Assembly: GCA_025964795.1 (NCBI GenBank)
Contig: JAOPYC010000016.1
Coordinates: 1 to 32,010, forward strand
Direction: 5' to 3'
Source: Marmoricola sp.
GTDB taxonomy: Bacteria; Actinomycetota; Actinomycetes; Propionibacteriales; Nocardioidaceae
Length of the DNA stretch: 32,010 nucleotides
This document shows, piece by piece, positions 22,338 through 31,011 of this stretch. Within the stretch, counting starts at the first letter, position 1. Each line of letters opens with the position of its first letter. The notes beneath the pieces were generated by a model, which was not told where the DNA came from, searched no databases, and worked only from the letters and a program-made list of their open reading frames with translations. Made by a program: the position numbers and the translations under genes.

Positions 22338-23598
22338 TCTCCGTCACCGGTCCCGTCAGCATCCACTTCCACGAGTCGTCACCGAACACCGTCCGCAGTC
22401 CTCCTTGCGTTCCCAGCGTCAGGCTGGTGCCGTCGCCGGCGTCCACCACGCCGGTCTTGGCATCGTACGGCGAGACCCGGTTGCTCCGGCCGAGTGAGCT
22501 GACGGAGTCTGATCCGGGAGCGTACTTCGTGCCGCGCATGTTCTTGGGTGCACCCTCGAGGCACCTGGCCGGGTAGAACGGCTTGTCCGAGAGGTCGGTG
22601 GCGGGTCGCCAGTCGGCGTTCGGCAGGTAGCCCTTGGTGCACGGCCCGACCGAGTTGTTCAGCTGCAGGTTGATGTGGCCGTAGCCGTCGCCGGGGGTGC
22701 CGGTGAAGCCCGAGGCGATCACCCGGGGGAAGGTGACCAGCGTCTGCTCGAGGCCGGGGATGTTGTTGGTCAGCACCTGGTTGACCGTCACCAGGTTGGA
22801 CAGGAACACCGGCAGGGTGGGCTCGAGACCCTTGAGCAGCGAGTCGACCTCGCGTACGGCGGGCGGGCCGCCCTGGAGGATCGTCCGCAGGTCCTTGTCG
22901 GAGGCCTTCAGCGAACCGGTCAGGTCGGCGAGTCCCTTGGCGAAGGTGGTGATGTCCTTCTCGTGGTTGGCCTGGGTCTGCAGCACGGTGCGCCCGGTCT
23001 CGAGCAGGGCGATCGTGTCGTCCTTGTTGGCGGCCGCCGCGTCGACGAACTGGGTGCCGGAGTCGACCATCCGTCGCAGCGGGTCGGCCGTGTCGTGGAA
23101 CATGTAGCCGAGCTCCGAGATCACGGTGGTGAGCTGGGTCTTGTCGACGGAGTTCACCATCGCGTCGAGCTCGGTGAGCAGCTGCTCCTCGCTCATCGGC
23201 AGGCTCGCGGCGTTGCCCTTGATGGTGTACCCGGCCTCGGCGTACGGCCCCTGGTTGGCGACGGGCTCGAAGTCGAGGTACTGCTCCCCCACGGCGGAGA
23301 GGTTGTGCACGTGGATCGTCGAGTCCTTGGGGATCTTGACCTTGTCCTTGATCGCCAGGTCGACCCGGATGCCGCTGGGGATCACGTCGACCCGCGACAC
23401 CTTTCCGATCTTGACACCGCGGTAGGTCACCTCGCTGCCGGTGAACAGGCCACCGGAGCCGGGCAGGGTGGCGTGGATCGTGTAGCCCCGCCCGAGGATG
23501 TGGTCGACGATGCCGAGGAAGCTGCCGGCGACGTAGACGATGCCGACGGCACTGAGGATCACGAAGGCCATCAGCCGGATCTTGACTCCGCGTGTCAT
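22330..23598 (-). CDS. mce4F: Mce4F, sterol-importer MCE subunit
   Basis: 422-residue MCE-family protein. An N-terminal signal anchor (IRLMAFVILSAVGIVYVAGSFL) precedes the MCE/MlaD domain (about 35-120: YTIHATLPGSGGLFTGSEVTYRGVKIGKVSRV) and a helical region (PMSEEQLLTELDAMVNSVDKTQ onward) that forms the lipid-conducting needle. The C-terminal part is Cys-containing and unstructured. Mce4 imports cholesterol in actinobacteria. Subunit F is named from its position as the sixth mce gene. The start ATG overlaps the mce4E stop by 1 nt. Confidence 0.9.
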   Translation of the reverse strand: MTRGVKIRLMAFVILSAVGIVYVAGSFLGIVDHILGRGYTIHATLPGSGGLFTGSEVTYRGVKIGKVSRVDVIPSGIRVDLAIKDKVKIPKDSTIHVHNLSAVGEQYLDFEPVANQGPYAEAGYTIKGNAASLPMSEEQLLTELDAMVNSVDKTQLTTVISELGYMFHDTADPLRRMVDSGTQFVDAAAANKDDTIALLETGRTVLQTQANHEKDITTFAKGLADLTGSLKASDKDLRTILQGGPPAVREVDSLLKGLEPTLPVFLSNLVTVNQVLTNNIPGLEQTLVTFPRVIASGFTGTPGDGYGHINLQLNNSVGPCTKGYLPNADWRPATDLSDKPFYPARCLEGAPKNMRGTKYAPGSDSVSSLGRSNRVSPYDAKTGVVDAGDGTSLTLGTQGGLRTVFGDDSWKWMLTGPVTESE

Positions 23599-24857
23599 CA
23601 GCCACCTCCTCCGAGCAGTCCGCCGAGGCCGCCGAGGCCACTGCCACCGCTGCTGTTGCTGCCGGCGCCGGTCAGGCTGGGGATCGGCGGGTTCTTCGGC
23701 AGCCCGGCTCCACCGCTCGCACCCGTGCAGAGGGCCTCGGCGAGCTTCGGGTTCAGCTGGCAGACCAGCGCCTTGGTGGCGTCGTCGAGGCCCTTGCACA
23801 GGGTGCCGATCTGGCTGGGCAGCGCGCCCACGCACAGGTTGATCGGGTCGGGCAGGGCGTCGCCGGGCGACTTGAGGATCTTGTTCAGGTCGAAGTCGAT
23901 GTGGAACAGCGCGTTGGCGTAGTCCCCCTTGGCGATGTTGCCCGCCTCCTTGGGGAACGGGAAGCTGGCGATCAGGGACAGCCCCTTGGGCAGCGCGTCC
24001 CCGGCGTCGGCCAGCTGGGTCAGCGTGGGCTGCAGGTGCCGCAGGCTGACCACGATGTTGTCGGTGCTGGCGTTGAGCACGCGCGTGCCGACTTCGCCCA
24101 GGGCGTCGAGCTGGCGCAGCATCTTCATCAGGCCGGAGTGCTGGTTGTTCAGCACCTTCAGGGCCGGCCCCATGGCGTCGATCGCGTCCCCGATCGTCTG
24201 CTTCTCATTCACCAGCGTGCTGCTCAGCCGGTTGATGGAGTCCATCGCCGCGATGATGTCCGAGCGCTGGTCGTTCAGGCCGGCCACCAGGCGGTCGAGG
24301 TTGCCGAGCAGGTGACGCGCCTGGTCCTGACGCCCGTTGAGCATCTTGTTGAGCTCGACGCTGATGGTCTTCAGCTGACCGATGCCGCCGCCGCTGAGCA
24401 CCATCGAGAGGGCGCCGAGCACCTCCTCGACCTCGGGGTTGCGGCCCGTGCGGGAGAGGGGGATGAAGTCACCGGCGGAGAGCCGCTCGTTGCTCGCGGT
24501 CCCCTTCTCCGGCTGCACGAGGGCGATGTACTTCTCCCCCAGCAGGCTGGTCTGGCGTACGTCGACCTGGACGTTCTCGGGCAGCTTGATGTCCTTGCGC
24601 ACGAGGAACTTCACGCGGGCGTGCCACCCGGAGCGGCGTACCTCGGTGACCTGGCCGACGACCACGTCGTCGACCATCACGGCCGTTCGCGGCACGACGT
24701 TGAGGGCGTCGGCGAAATCGGCGGTGACGATGTAGCCGTCGTCGCCGCTGACCTTGTTGCCCGGCAGCGGCAGGTCGTAGGCGCCGTCGAACTGGCAGCC
24801 GGAGACCAGCACGGCCGTCACGAGCACGCCGACGAGGCTCGTCACCAGGCGCCTCAT
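23598..24857 (-). CDS. mce4E: Mce4E lipoprotein subunit (LprN-like)
   Basis: 419-residue lipoprotein. The N-terminus has a lipobox LVSG-C (Cys21), so the mature protein is lipid-anchored, as expected for the E subunit. The MCE domain follows (about 38-120: NVVPRTAVMVDDVVVGQVTEV, TSLLGEKYIALVQPE), then a long helical needle segment (MLNGRQDQARHLLGNLDRLVAG). Several Cys pairs and a Gly/Ser-rich tail close the chain. The ATG overlaps the mce4D stop by 4 nt (ATGA), so it is translationally coupled. Confidence 0.92.
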   Translation of the reverse strand: MRRLVTSLVGVLVTAVLVSGCQFDGAYDLPLPGNKVSGDDGYIVTADFADALNVVPRTAVMVDDVVVGQVTEVRRSGWHARVKFLVRKDIKLPENVQVDVRQTSLLGEKYIALVQPEKGTASNERLSAGDFIPLSRTGRNPEVEEVLGALSMVLSGGGIGQLKTISVELNKMLNGRQDQARHLLGNLDRLVAGLNDQRSDIIAAMDSINRLSSTLVNEKQTIGDAIDAMGPALKVLNNQHSGLMKMLRQLDALGEVGTRVLNASTDNIVVSLRHLQPTLTQLADAGDALPKGLSLIASFPFPKEAGNIAKGDYANALFHIDFDLNKILKSPGDALPDPINLCVGALPSQIGTLCKGLDDATKALVCQLNPKLAEALCTGASGGAGLPKNPPIPSLTGAGSNSSGGSGLGGLGGLLGGGG

Positions 24858-26026
24858 TGGTTGCCTGCCTTCAGCGAGTCCAGCAGTCCACCCAGGGAGG
24901 TCACCGGCACGTTGCCGCCGAGCTTGAGCTGCGGCGGCTGCTGGTCGGCCGGGTTGTTGCCCAGCTGCTTGGTGACCGGCGCGACGATCGCCTTGAGCAG
25001 GTTGCAGGTGAAGTCGGCGTTGGGGACCTTGGAGTTCTGGACCACGTCGCAGAGCACGTTGCCCAGGCTCGAGCCGGTGGGCCCGAACTGCACGCGGGCG
25101 CCGATGGAGCCCGACTTCTGGTCGTAGGCCAGGGTCAGGTTGCTCAGGCCGAGCGCACCCAGGCGGGCGACCGTGTTGAGCGACTCCTTCTGCTTGGCCA
25201 GCACGCCGAGGACGTCGGAGAGCTGGCGCACGTTCGTCTCGACCATGCCCTTGTTGTCCTTGACGAACGAGCGCACGGTGCCGACCGCCGCCGCCAGCGC
25301 GGCCAGCGCCTTGCGGAGGTTGCCACGCTCGTCGGCGAGCTGGGTGGAGACCGAGGTCAGGTCGCTCATGAAGCCGTTCACGACGCGGTCGTTGGCGGCG
25401 AGGGTGTCGGTGAGCTGCGACATGTTCTTCACCGAGTCGAACAGCGGGCCGCTGCTGTCACCGAAGGTCTGCACCGCCGCGGAGAGGTTGAGCAGCGTCT
25501 GGTTGCCGAGCTTGCCGTTGCCCTGCAGCGCCTTGGTGCCGGCGGTGAGCAGGTCGTCGAGGGCACCGTTCTTGTTGGCCCCGTTGGGGCCGAGGGCCTG
25601 GGTGAGGTCGGAGAGGCTCTGGTAGATCCGGTCCAGCTCCACCGGCGTACCGGTCTGCTTCAGCGCGATCTTCGCGTTGTCCGGGAGCTGCGCGCCACCG
25701 GTGTACGCCGGGGCGATCTGCACGAAGCGGTCCGCGGTCAGGGTGGGGGTGATGATCGCCGCCTTGGCGTCGGCGGGCAGCTTGTACTCCGAGTCGTACT
25801 TCATCGCGACGCGGACCCGGTCGCCCTCGGGCACGACGGCCGTCACGGTGCCGATCCGCACGCCCATCACCCGGAGCTCGGACCCCTTGTAGATGCTCAC
25901 CGTCCGGTCGAAGTAGGCACTCACCGTCCGGGACTTCGGGCCACCCTGGAAGACGAAGAAGGCCGCGAAGAGCAGGATCAGGGCCACCCCGACCACGAGC
26001 GGCTTGAGGCCGAATCTGGCGGTCAT
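24854..26026 (-). CDS. mce4D: Mce4D, sterol-importer MCE subunit
   Basis: 390-residue MCE protein with a hydrophobic N-terminal anchor (LVVGVALILLFAAFFVF), MCE domain (about 35-115: SAYFDRTVSIYKGSELRVMG, then MKYDSEYKLPADAKAAIITP) and a helical region (ALAALAAAVGTVRSFV). Gene order and the YKGSELRVMGVRIGTV core identify it as a D-position subunit. It begins 4 nt after the mce4C stop. Confidence 0.9.
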   Translation of the reverse strand: MTARFGLKPLVVGVALILLFAAFFVFQGGPKSRTVSAYFDRTVSIYKGSELRVMGVRIGTVTAVVPEGDRVRVAMKYDSEYKLPADAKAAIITPTLTADRFVQIAPAYTGGAQLPDNAKIALKQTGTPVELDRIYQSLSDLTQALGPNGANKNGALDDLLTAGTKALQGNGKLGNQTLLNLSAAVQTFGDSSGPLFDSVKNMSQLTDTLAANDRVVNGFMSDLTSVSTQLADERGNLRKALAALAAAVGTVRSFVKDNKGMVETNVRQLSDVLGVLAKQKESLNTVARLGALGLSNLTLAYDQKSGSIGARVQFGPTGSSLGNVLCDVVQNSKVPNADFTCNLLKAIVAPVTKQLGNNPADQQPPQLKLGGNVPVTSLGGLLDSLKAGNQ

Positions 26027-26030
26027 CTCC

Positions 26031-27005
26031 TCACCTCTTCCCCGGGACGAACTCGCCGCTGGCGAGTCCGACGAAGTTGGGGACGTAGGTGTCGAACCAC
26101 GGTCCGGTGCCGACGATGTTGATCAGGATGGAGGCGTAGGGGCCGAGGTTCTTCATGGTCGCGTCGAGCTGCTTCTTGCGAGCCTGGAGGAACTTGGTGG
26201 CCGTGGCGAGCTGGGCCAGCGCGTCCTTGATCTGTCCCTGGTTGTCGGTCGCGACCCCGCGCAGCGAGACCGCGAGCTTGTTGGCGTTGACCAGCAGCGA
26301 ATGGATCGCGTCGCGACGGGCCAGCAGCTCCTTGAAGACGAGATCGCCCTGCTTCATCAGCGTGACCAGGTCGCCCTTGCGCTCGGCGAGCAGCCTGGTC
26401 ACCCGGTCGGCGCGGGTGAGCAGCTGCTGGATCGACTCGTCGCGGCTGGCGATGGCCTGCGAGACGCGGGACAGCCCGGTGAAGGTGGACTTGATGTGCG
26501 GGCTGGCCGCGTTCAGGGTGTCGCCGAGCGTGCTCAGCGCCTGGGACAGCTGGGGGGTGTCGATGCCCTCGGTGCGGGTGGTCAGCTCACCGAGCGTGGA
26601 GACGATGTCGTAGCTCGAGTCGGTCCGGGAGACCGGGATGGTCTCGCCAGCCTGCATCTCCCCCGAGCCCTTGGGCGTGACCTCGAGGTACTTCTCACCG
26701 AGCAGGTTGAGCACCTGGACCCCGGCCCGGGACTTCTTCCCCAGCGTCGCGTCGTGGACGTCGAAGTCGACCGTGACGTGGTCACCGGAGATGTGGATGT
26801 CGTTGATCCGCCCGACCTTCACGCCGGCGACCTGGACCATGTTGCCCTTGTGCAGGCCGCTGGCGTCGCGCAGCTGGGCGTGGAACGCCTCGCCCTTGAA
26901 GCCGGGGAACTTCTGCAGGTTGAAGGCAGCGGCGCCCAGCACCAGCAGGGTGACCAGGCTGATCACCCCGAGCCTGAGGATCTTCGCGTCCGTACGGCGT
27001 GCCAT
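26031..27005 (-). CDS. mce4C: Mce4C, sterol-importer MCE subunit
   Basis: 324-residue MCE protein. The signal anchor (ILRLGVISLVTLLVLGAAAF) is followed by the MCE domain (about 38-120: FHAQLRDASGLHKGNMVQVAG, VQVLNLLGEKYLEVTPKG) and a helical needle region with RDESIQQLLTRADRVTRLLAE. The start ATG27005 overlaps the mce4B stop by 1 nt. An in-frame ATG 12 nt upstream is possible but lies inside mce4B. Confidence 0.9.
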   Translation of the reverse strand: MARRTDAKILRLGVISLVTLLVLGAAAFNLQKFPGFKGEAFHAQLRDASGLHKGNMVQVAGVKVGRINDIHISGDHVTVDFDVHDATLGKKSRAGVQVLNLLGEKYLEVTPKGSGEMQAGETIPVSRTDSSYDIVSTLGELTTRTEGIDTPQLSQALSTLGDTLNAASPHIKSTFTGLSRVSQAIASRDESIQQLLTRADRVTRLLAERKGDLVTLMKQGDLVFKELLARRDAIHSLLVNANKLAVSLRGVATDNQGQIKDALAQLATATKFLQARKKQLDATMKNLGPYASILINIVGTGPWFDTYVPNFVGLASGEFVPGKR

Positions 27006-28078
27006 CAGGCCTTGCACCTCGATGCGGTGCTGTGGAACGCGAGGTTCTTGAGGGACTTCTGGACCACGTCCAGGCCGGGGACGTTCGGCAGGTCGGGCAG
27101 GATGATCGCGCCGTCGAAGTCGCAGAGGTAGTAGTTGTACCAGGAGCCGTAGGTGCCGGTCCGGGTCTGCCGCGTCAGCAGCACGGGGAGCCGGTTGAGC
27201 ACCTCGTCGAGGACCTTCTGGTTGCCCGGCTTGTTCAGGATCGCCATGGTCCGGCGCAGCTGGGCCACGTCGGCCTTCAGGTAGGGCCGACCCTGCGTGA
27301 GCAGGTCGGCCAGGCTGGCCGTCAGCGTCGACAGGTTGGACACCGAGTCGCCGATCGCCTTGCGGTCCTTGGCCACGTTGCCCAGCCAGTCCTTGAGCTG
27401 GATGACGAGGCTGTTCAGCTGGTTGTGGTGGTCGTCGACCGTCTTGAGCAGGGTCGAGAGGTTGTCGATGACGTCACCGATCAGCTGGTCGCGGTCGGCC
27501 AGGGCGTTGGTCAGCGAGGCCGTGTTGCTCATCAGCTCGCCGATGGTCCCGCCCTCACCCTGGAGCACCTTGATCAGGTTCATCGACAAGTCGTTGACCT
27601 CGGCCGGCTGGAGGGCCTGGAACAGGGGCTGGAAACCGTTGAACAGCTCGGTGAGGTTCAGGGCCGGCTGGGTCTGCGACTTCGGGATGACTGCGCCGTC
27701 GGGGAGCTTGGCAGCGCCTTGCTTGCCCTGGTCGAGGGCCAGGTAGCGCGACCCGACGAGGTTCAGGAAGCGGATCTCCGCCCGGCTGGAGCGCGTCATC
27801 GGCACGTCGCTCTTGATCTTGAAGGTGACCTCGGCGTCGTTCCGGTTCACGATCTCGACCTTCTTCACCTCGCCGACGGTGACGCCGGCGACCCGGACGT
27901 CGTCACCCTTGGCCAGCAGGCTGGCCGAGGTGAACATCGCCTTGTACTCCGACTGGCTGCCGAAGGAGAAGGAGCCCATGATCGCCACCAGCGTGCCGGT
28001 GACGAGCAGCGAGGCCATCACGAAGATGACGAGCTTGATCCCGGCGACGATCGTCACGGTGTTGCGGGAGACGGCCAT
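27005..28078 (-). CDS. mce4B: Mce4B, sterol-importer MCE subunit
   Basis: 357-residue MCE protein with an N-terminal anchor (IKLVIFVMASLLVTGTLVAIM), the MCE domain (about 43-120: YKAMFTSASLLAKGDDVRVAG, EIRFLNLVGSRYLALDQG) and a helical region containing ALADRDQLIGDVIDNLSTLLK. It ends with the Cys-containing stretch YNYYLCDFDGAIILPDLP. ATG28078 overlaps the mce4A stop by 1 nt; in-frame codons further upstream lie within mce4A. Confidence 0.9.
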   Translation of the reverse strand: MAVSRNTVTIVAGIKLVIFVMASLLVTGTLVAIMGSFSFGSQSEYKAMFTSASLLAKGDDVRVAGVTVGEVKKVEIVNRNDAEVTFKIKSDVPMTRSSRAEIRFLNLVGSRYLALDQGKQGAAKLPDGAVIPKSQTQPALNLTELFNGFQPLFQALQPAEVNDLSMNLIKVLQGEGGTIGELMSNTASLTNALADRDQLIGDVIDNLSTLLKTVDDHHNQLNSLVIQLKDWLGNVAKDRKAIGDSVSNLSTLTASLADLLTQGRPYLKADVAQLRRTMAILNKPGNQKVLDEVLNRLPVLLTRQTRTGTYGSWYNYYLCDFDGAIILPDLPNVPGLDVVQKSLKNLAFHSTASRCKA

Positions 28079-29205
28079 CACTGGGCCCCGGGGTTGTCGA
28101 GGTCGGAGCCGTCCTTGAGGGGTGATGGGCCGATCGGCACCTGCGGGTAGGGCAGGCCCAGGCACCACGGGCCGTGCCCGGTCTCGCCGTACTCCGGCTT
28201 GTCGGAGGCGTTGTAGGGACGACGCTGCTTGGCGTTGAAGTTCATCGTCTGGGCGACCCGGCCGCTCTCGAAGATCTGACCGAGGTTCTTGGAGTACCGC
28301 GCCGATCCCTGGAGCAGGCACTTGAACTCCGGGGAGTAGGTGTCCAGCAGCTTCAGCAGCGGGCGGGCCAGGGCGGCCTCGGTGACGATCGCCTGCTCGT
28401 TGGTCTTCAGCACCCGGGTCGAGGTCTTGCCCAGGCCGGTCACGTCCTGGAAGAACCCGTGCAGCTGGGTCTCCTTGCTGCTCACCGTCCGCGCCGTGGT
28501 GGTGGCGTTGCGCAGCAGCCGGATCAGGTCGGGAGCGGCGATGGAGTAGGTCCTGCTGACGCTGGCCAGGAGGGTCAGGTCCTTCTGCAACGTCGGGAGG
28601 TGGACGTTGATGTCGGTCAGGTAGTCGTCCAGCTCGACCAGCGTGTTGCCGATCTTCTCGCCCTTGCCGCGCAGCGCGTTGGCGATCGCGTAGAGGGTCG
28701 CACTCAGGTCGGCCGGCCGGATCGAGCGCAGCAGGGGGAACAGGTTGGCCAGGATCGTGGAGAGCTCGACGTTGGTGGTGACTCGCGAGGTCGGGATCAC
28801 GTCGCCGTCGCGGAGCGCCTTGCTCGACGGGTCCTCGGGGTCGACCAGGGCGACGTACTTCTGGCCGAAGAGGGTGGTGGGCAGGATCTCGACCTTGATG
28901 TTCTCCGGGATCGACTTGGCCGAGGAGGGCTTGAGGCCGATCTTGATCGAGGCGTGCTTGCCGTCCTGGCTGATGCCGCGCACCTGCCCGACCAGAGCAC
29001 CGTGCAGGCGTACGTCGCCGAACTGCGCCAGCTGCAGACCGGCACGGTCCGCCTTGACCGTCACCATCGTCACCGACTGGAAGGCCTTCTCGTAGATCGC
29101 GATCGACAGCGCCACGAGCAGCGCCATCACGGTCATGAAGACGATGCCGGTCAGGAACAGGCGTCGGTGCTCGGCCTTCGTGTCGTGGGTGATGTTCACG
29201 TACAT
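28078..29205 (-). CDS. mce4A: Mce4A, sterol-importer MCE subunit
   Basis: 375-residue MCE protein. The N-terminal anchor is LTGIVFMTVMALLVALSIAIY; the MCE domain follows (about 45-125: VTVKADRAGLQLAQFGDVRLHG, ILPTTLFGQKYVALVDPED), then a helical needle region (ALRGKGEKIGNTLVELDDYL). Mce4A is the first MCE subunit of the sterol importer. It begins 4 nt after the yrbE4B stop, with the permease genes and all six subunits on one transcript. Confidence 0.93.
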   Translation of the reverse strand: MYVNITHDTKAEHRRLFLTGIVFMTVMALLVALSIAIYEKAFQSVTMVTVKADRAGLQLAQFGDVRLHGALVGQVRGISQDGKHASIKIGLKPSSAKSIPENIKVEILPTTLFGQKYVALVDPEDPSSKALRDGDVIPTSRVTTNVELSTILANLFPLLRSIRPADLSATLYAIANALRGKGEKIGNTLVELDDYLTDINVHLPTLQKDLTLLASVSRTYSIAAPDLIRLLRNATTTARTVSSKETQLHGFFQDVTGLGKTSTRVLKTNEQAIVTEAALARPLLKLLDTYSPEFKCLLQGSARYSKNLGQIFESGRVAQTMNFNAKQRRPYNASDKPEYGETGHGPWCLGLPYPQVPIGPSPLKDGSDLDNPGAQ

Positions 29206-29209
29206 GCGT

Positions 29210-30049
29210 TCACCCCGTGATCCGCACGGTGGTGGTGGAGCCCCAGATGGCGAAGCTCAGGAAGAAGTCGGCCACGACGATCGTCACGATCGAGGTGCGG
29301 ATCGCGCGGCCCACCGCCGTGCCGACCCCGGCCGGACCACCCGAGGCGGTGTAGCCGTAGTAGCAGTGGATCAGGATGACCGCGACCGCGAGGAAGAGCA
29401 GCTTGAAGAACGACCAGACCATGTCGATCGGTGGCAGGAACTGCAGGAAGTAGTGGTCGTAGGTGCCCGCCGACTGCCCGTAGATCAACGTGGTGATCAG
29501 CCGCGGCGAGAGGTACGACGCGGCCAGGGCGACGATGTAGAGCGGGATGACGGCGACGAAGGCAGCGATCATCCGCGTGGTGACCAGGAACGGCAGCGAG
29601 GGCACTGCCATCACCTCGAGGGCGTCGATCTCCTCGGAGATGCGCATGGCACCGAGCCGGGCCGTGTAGCCGCACCCGACGGTGGCGGCCAGCGCGATGG
29701 AGGAGACCAGGGGCGCCACCTCGCGGGTGTTGAAGTACGCCGAGATGAACGCGGTGAACTTCGCGACGCCGATCTGGCTCAGCGACGCATAGCCCTGGAT
29801 GCCGACCTCGGTGCCCGCGAAGAAGGCCATGAACGCGATCACGCCGACCGTGCCGGCGATCACCGAGAGACCGCCCACGCCGAAGGAGACCTCGGCCAGG
29901 ATATTCAGGATCTCGCGCTTGTAGCGCTTGATCGCGATCGGCGTCCACGCCAGCGCCTTCAGGTAGAACAGCAGCTGGTCGCCGCGCTGCTCCACACCGG
30001 CCCGCCGTTCGCGGAGCAGCTCCTTGCCGATGTCCCCGAGGGTGGCCAT
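29210..30049 (-). CDS. yrbE4B: YrbE4B, MlaE-family permease of the Mce4 importer
   Basis: 279-residue integral membrane permease of the MlaE/DUF140 family. It has five or so hydrophobic segments and the family signature EEIDALEVMAVPSLPFLVTTR in the cytoplasmic coupling loop. YrbE4A and YrbE4B form the inner-membrane channel that, with an ATPase encoded elsewhere (MceG/MkL type), powers sterol transfer through the Mce4 needle. ATG30049 was chosen by its placement 2 nt after the yrbE4A stop. No ATPase gene lies in the window. Confidence 0.92.
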   Translation of the reverse strand: MATLGDIGKELLRERRAGVEQRGDQLLFYLKALAWTPIAIKRYKREILNILAEVSFGVGGLSVIAGTVGVIAFMAFFAGTEVGIQGYASLSQIGVAKFTAFISAYFNTREVAPLVSSIALAATVGCGYTARLGAMRISEEIDALEVMAVPSLPFLVTTRMIAAFVAVIPLYIVALAASYLSPRLITTLIYGQSAGTYDHYFLQFLPPIDMVWSFFKLLFLAVAVILIHCYYGYTASGGPAGVGTAVGRAIRTSIVTIVVADFFLSFAIWGSTTTVRITG

Positions 30050-30051
30050 GC

Positions 30052-30825
30052 CTAGAGCCCGTCCTGGGGGACGACCTGGAAGTAGACAGCCGTGATGATC
30101 GAGTTGAGGGCGAACAACACCATGAAGGCGATGATCACGGCCTCGTTGACCGCGCGGCCGACACCGCTGGGGCCGCCGCCGGCCTTGAGGCCCTTCCACG
30201 CGCCGACGATGGCGGCCATGTAGCCGAACAGCACCGCCTTGACCATGGAGACGTAGAGGTCGGGCAGGCTGGCGAGGGCGGTGAAGCTGGACAGGAACGA
30301 GCCTGCGTTGCCGCCCTGGACGATGACCGTGAAGAAGTAGCCACCGCCGATGCCGGCCGCGATCACCAGGCCGTTGATCATCAGCGCGACGAAGACGGTG
30401 GCGAGGACGCGCGGCACCACGAGCCGCTCGATCGGGTCGACCCCGAGCACCTCCATCGCGTCGATCTCCTCGCGGATCTTGCGGGCGCCCATGTCCGAGC
30501 AGATCGCGGAGCCGGCCGCTCCGGCGATGATCATCGCGGCGGCGATCGGGGCGGCCTCACGCACCACGGCGAGGACGGCGCTGGCGCCGGCGAAGGACTG
30601 CGCCCCGAGCTGACCGGTCAGGTTGCCGACCTGCAGCGAGATGACCGCGCCGAACGGGATCGAGACCAGGATGGTGGGCATCAGGGTGACGCTGCAGATG
30701 AACCAGGCCTGCTCGATGAACTCGCGGGTCTGGAACTTCGTGGTGAAGACGGCCTTGGTGACGTCGACGACCATCGCGGCGATGTCACCAGGGCCGCGGA
30801 CGATCGAGGCAGCGGTGAAGCCCAT
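30052..30825 (-). CDS. yrbE4A: YrbE4A, MlaE-family permease of the Mce4 importer
   Basis: 257-residue MlaE-family permease, first gene of the mce4 operon. It contains TLMPTILVSIPFGAVISLQVG, the signature EEIDAMEVLGVDPIERLVVPR and several transmembrane helices. The start ATG30825 follows GGAGG at 4 nt distance; the frame continues upstream to 30888 without a ribosome site. A KstR-type operator lies 66 bp upstream. The order yrbE4A-yrbE4B-mce4A-F-mam4A-mam4B equals that of the mycobacterial mce4 locus and rules out a non-sterol mce operon as the simplest reading. Confidence 0.92.
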   Translation of the reverse strand: MGFTAASIVRGPGDIAAMVVDVTKAVFTTKFQTREFIEQAWFICSVTLMPTILVSIPFGAVISLQVGNLTGQLGAQSFAGASAVLAVVREAAPIAAAMIIAGAAGSAICSDMGARKIREEIDAMEVLGVDPIERLVVPRVLATVFVALMINGLVIAAGIGGGYFFTVIVQGGNAGSFLSSFTALASLPDLYVSMVKAVLFGYMAAIVGAWKGLKAGGGPSGVGRAVNEAVIIAFMVLFALNSIITAVYFQVVPQDGL

Positions 30826-30891
30826 CGAACCTCCCTGAAACCCTGAATCGGGCAATACCCCCGAAGGCCGCCCCCGTAGCCGCCGCAAATT

Positions 30892-30905
30892 TAGAACGTG
30901 TTCTC
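30892..30905. promoter_or_regulatory. KstR-type operator of the mce4 operon
   Basis: TAGAACGTGTTCTC keeps AACnnGTT and the left T, with C in place of the final A. It lies 66 bp upstream of yrbE4A and 106 bp upstream of the -10 box of the divergent channel gene. Two degenerate AACnnGTG matches follow at about 30921-30930 and 30943-30951. Confidence 0.85.
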
Positions 30906-30998
30906 GTTTTGTGCAACACGGAACACGTGCTTTCGGACTAGAGAACGAGTGCCAGACGCGGAAGTCATGGGTGTGGCGGGGGTCACAACGTACGGCCC

Positions 30999-31004
30999 TA
31001 GACT
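30999..31004 (+). promoter_or_regulatory. Predicted -10 element of a leaderless ion-channel transcript
   Basis: TAGACT stands 7 nt before GTG31012 and no ribosome site is present, the usual pattern for leaderless genes. It decides the start over codons further upstream. Confidence 0.6.
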
Positions 31005-31011
31005 CCGCCGG

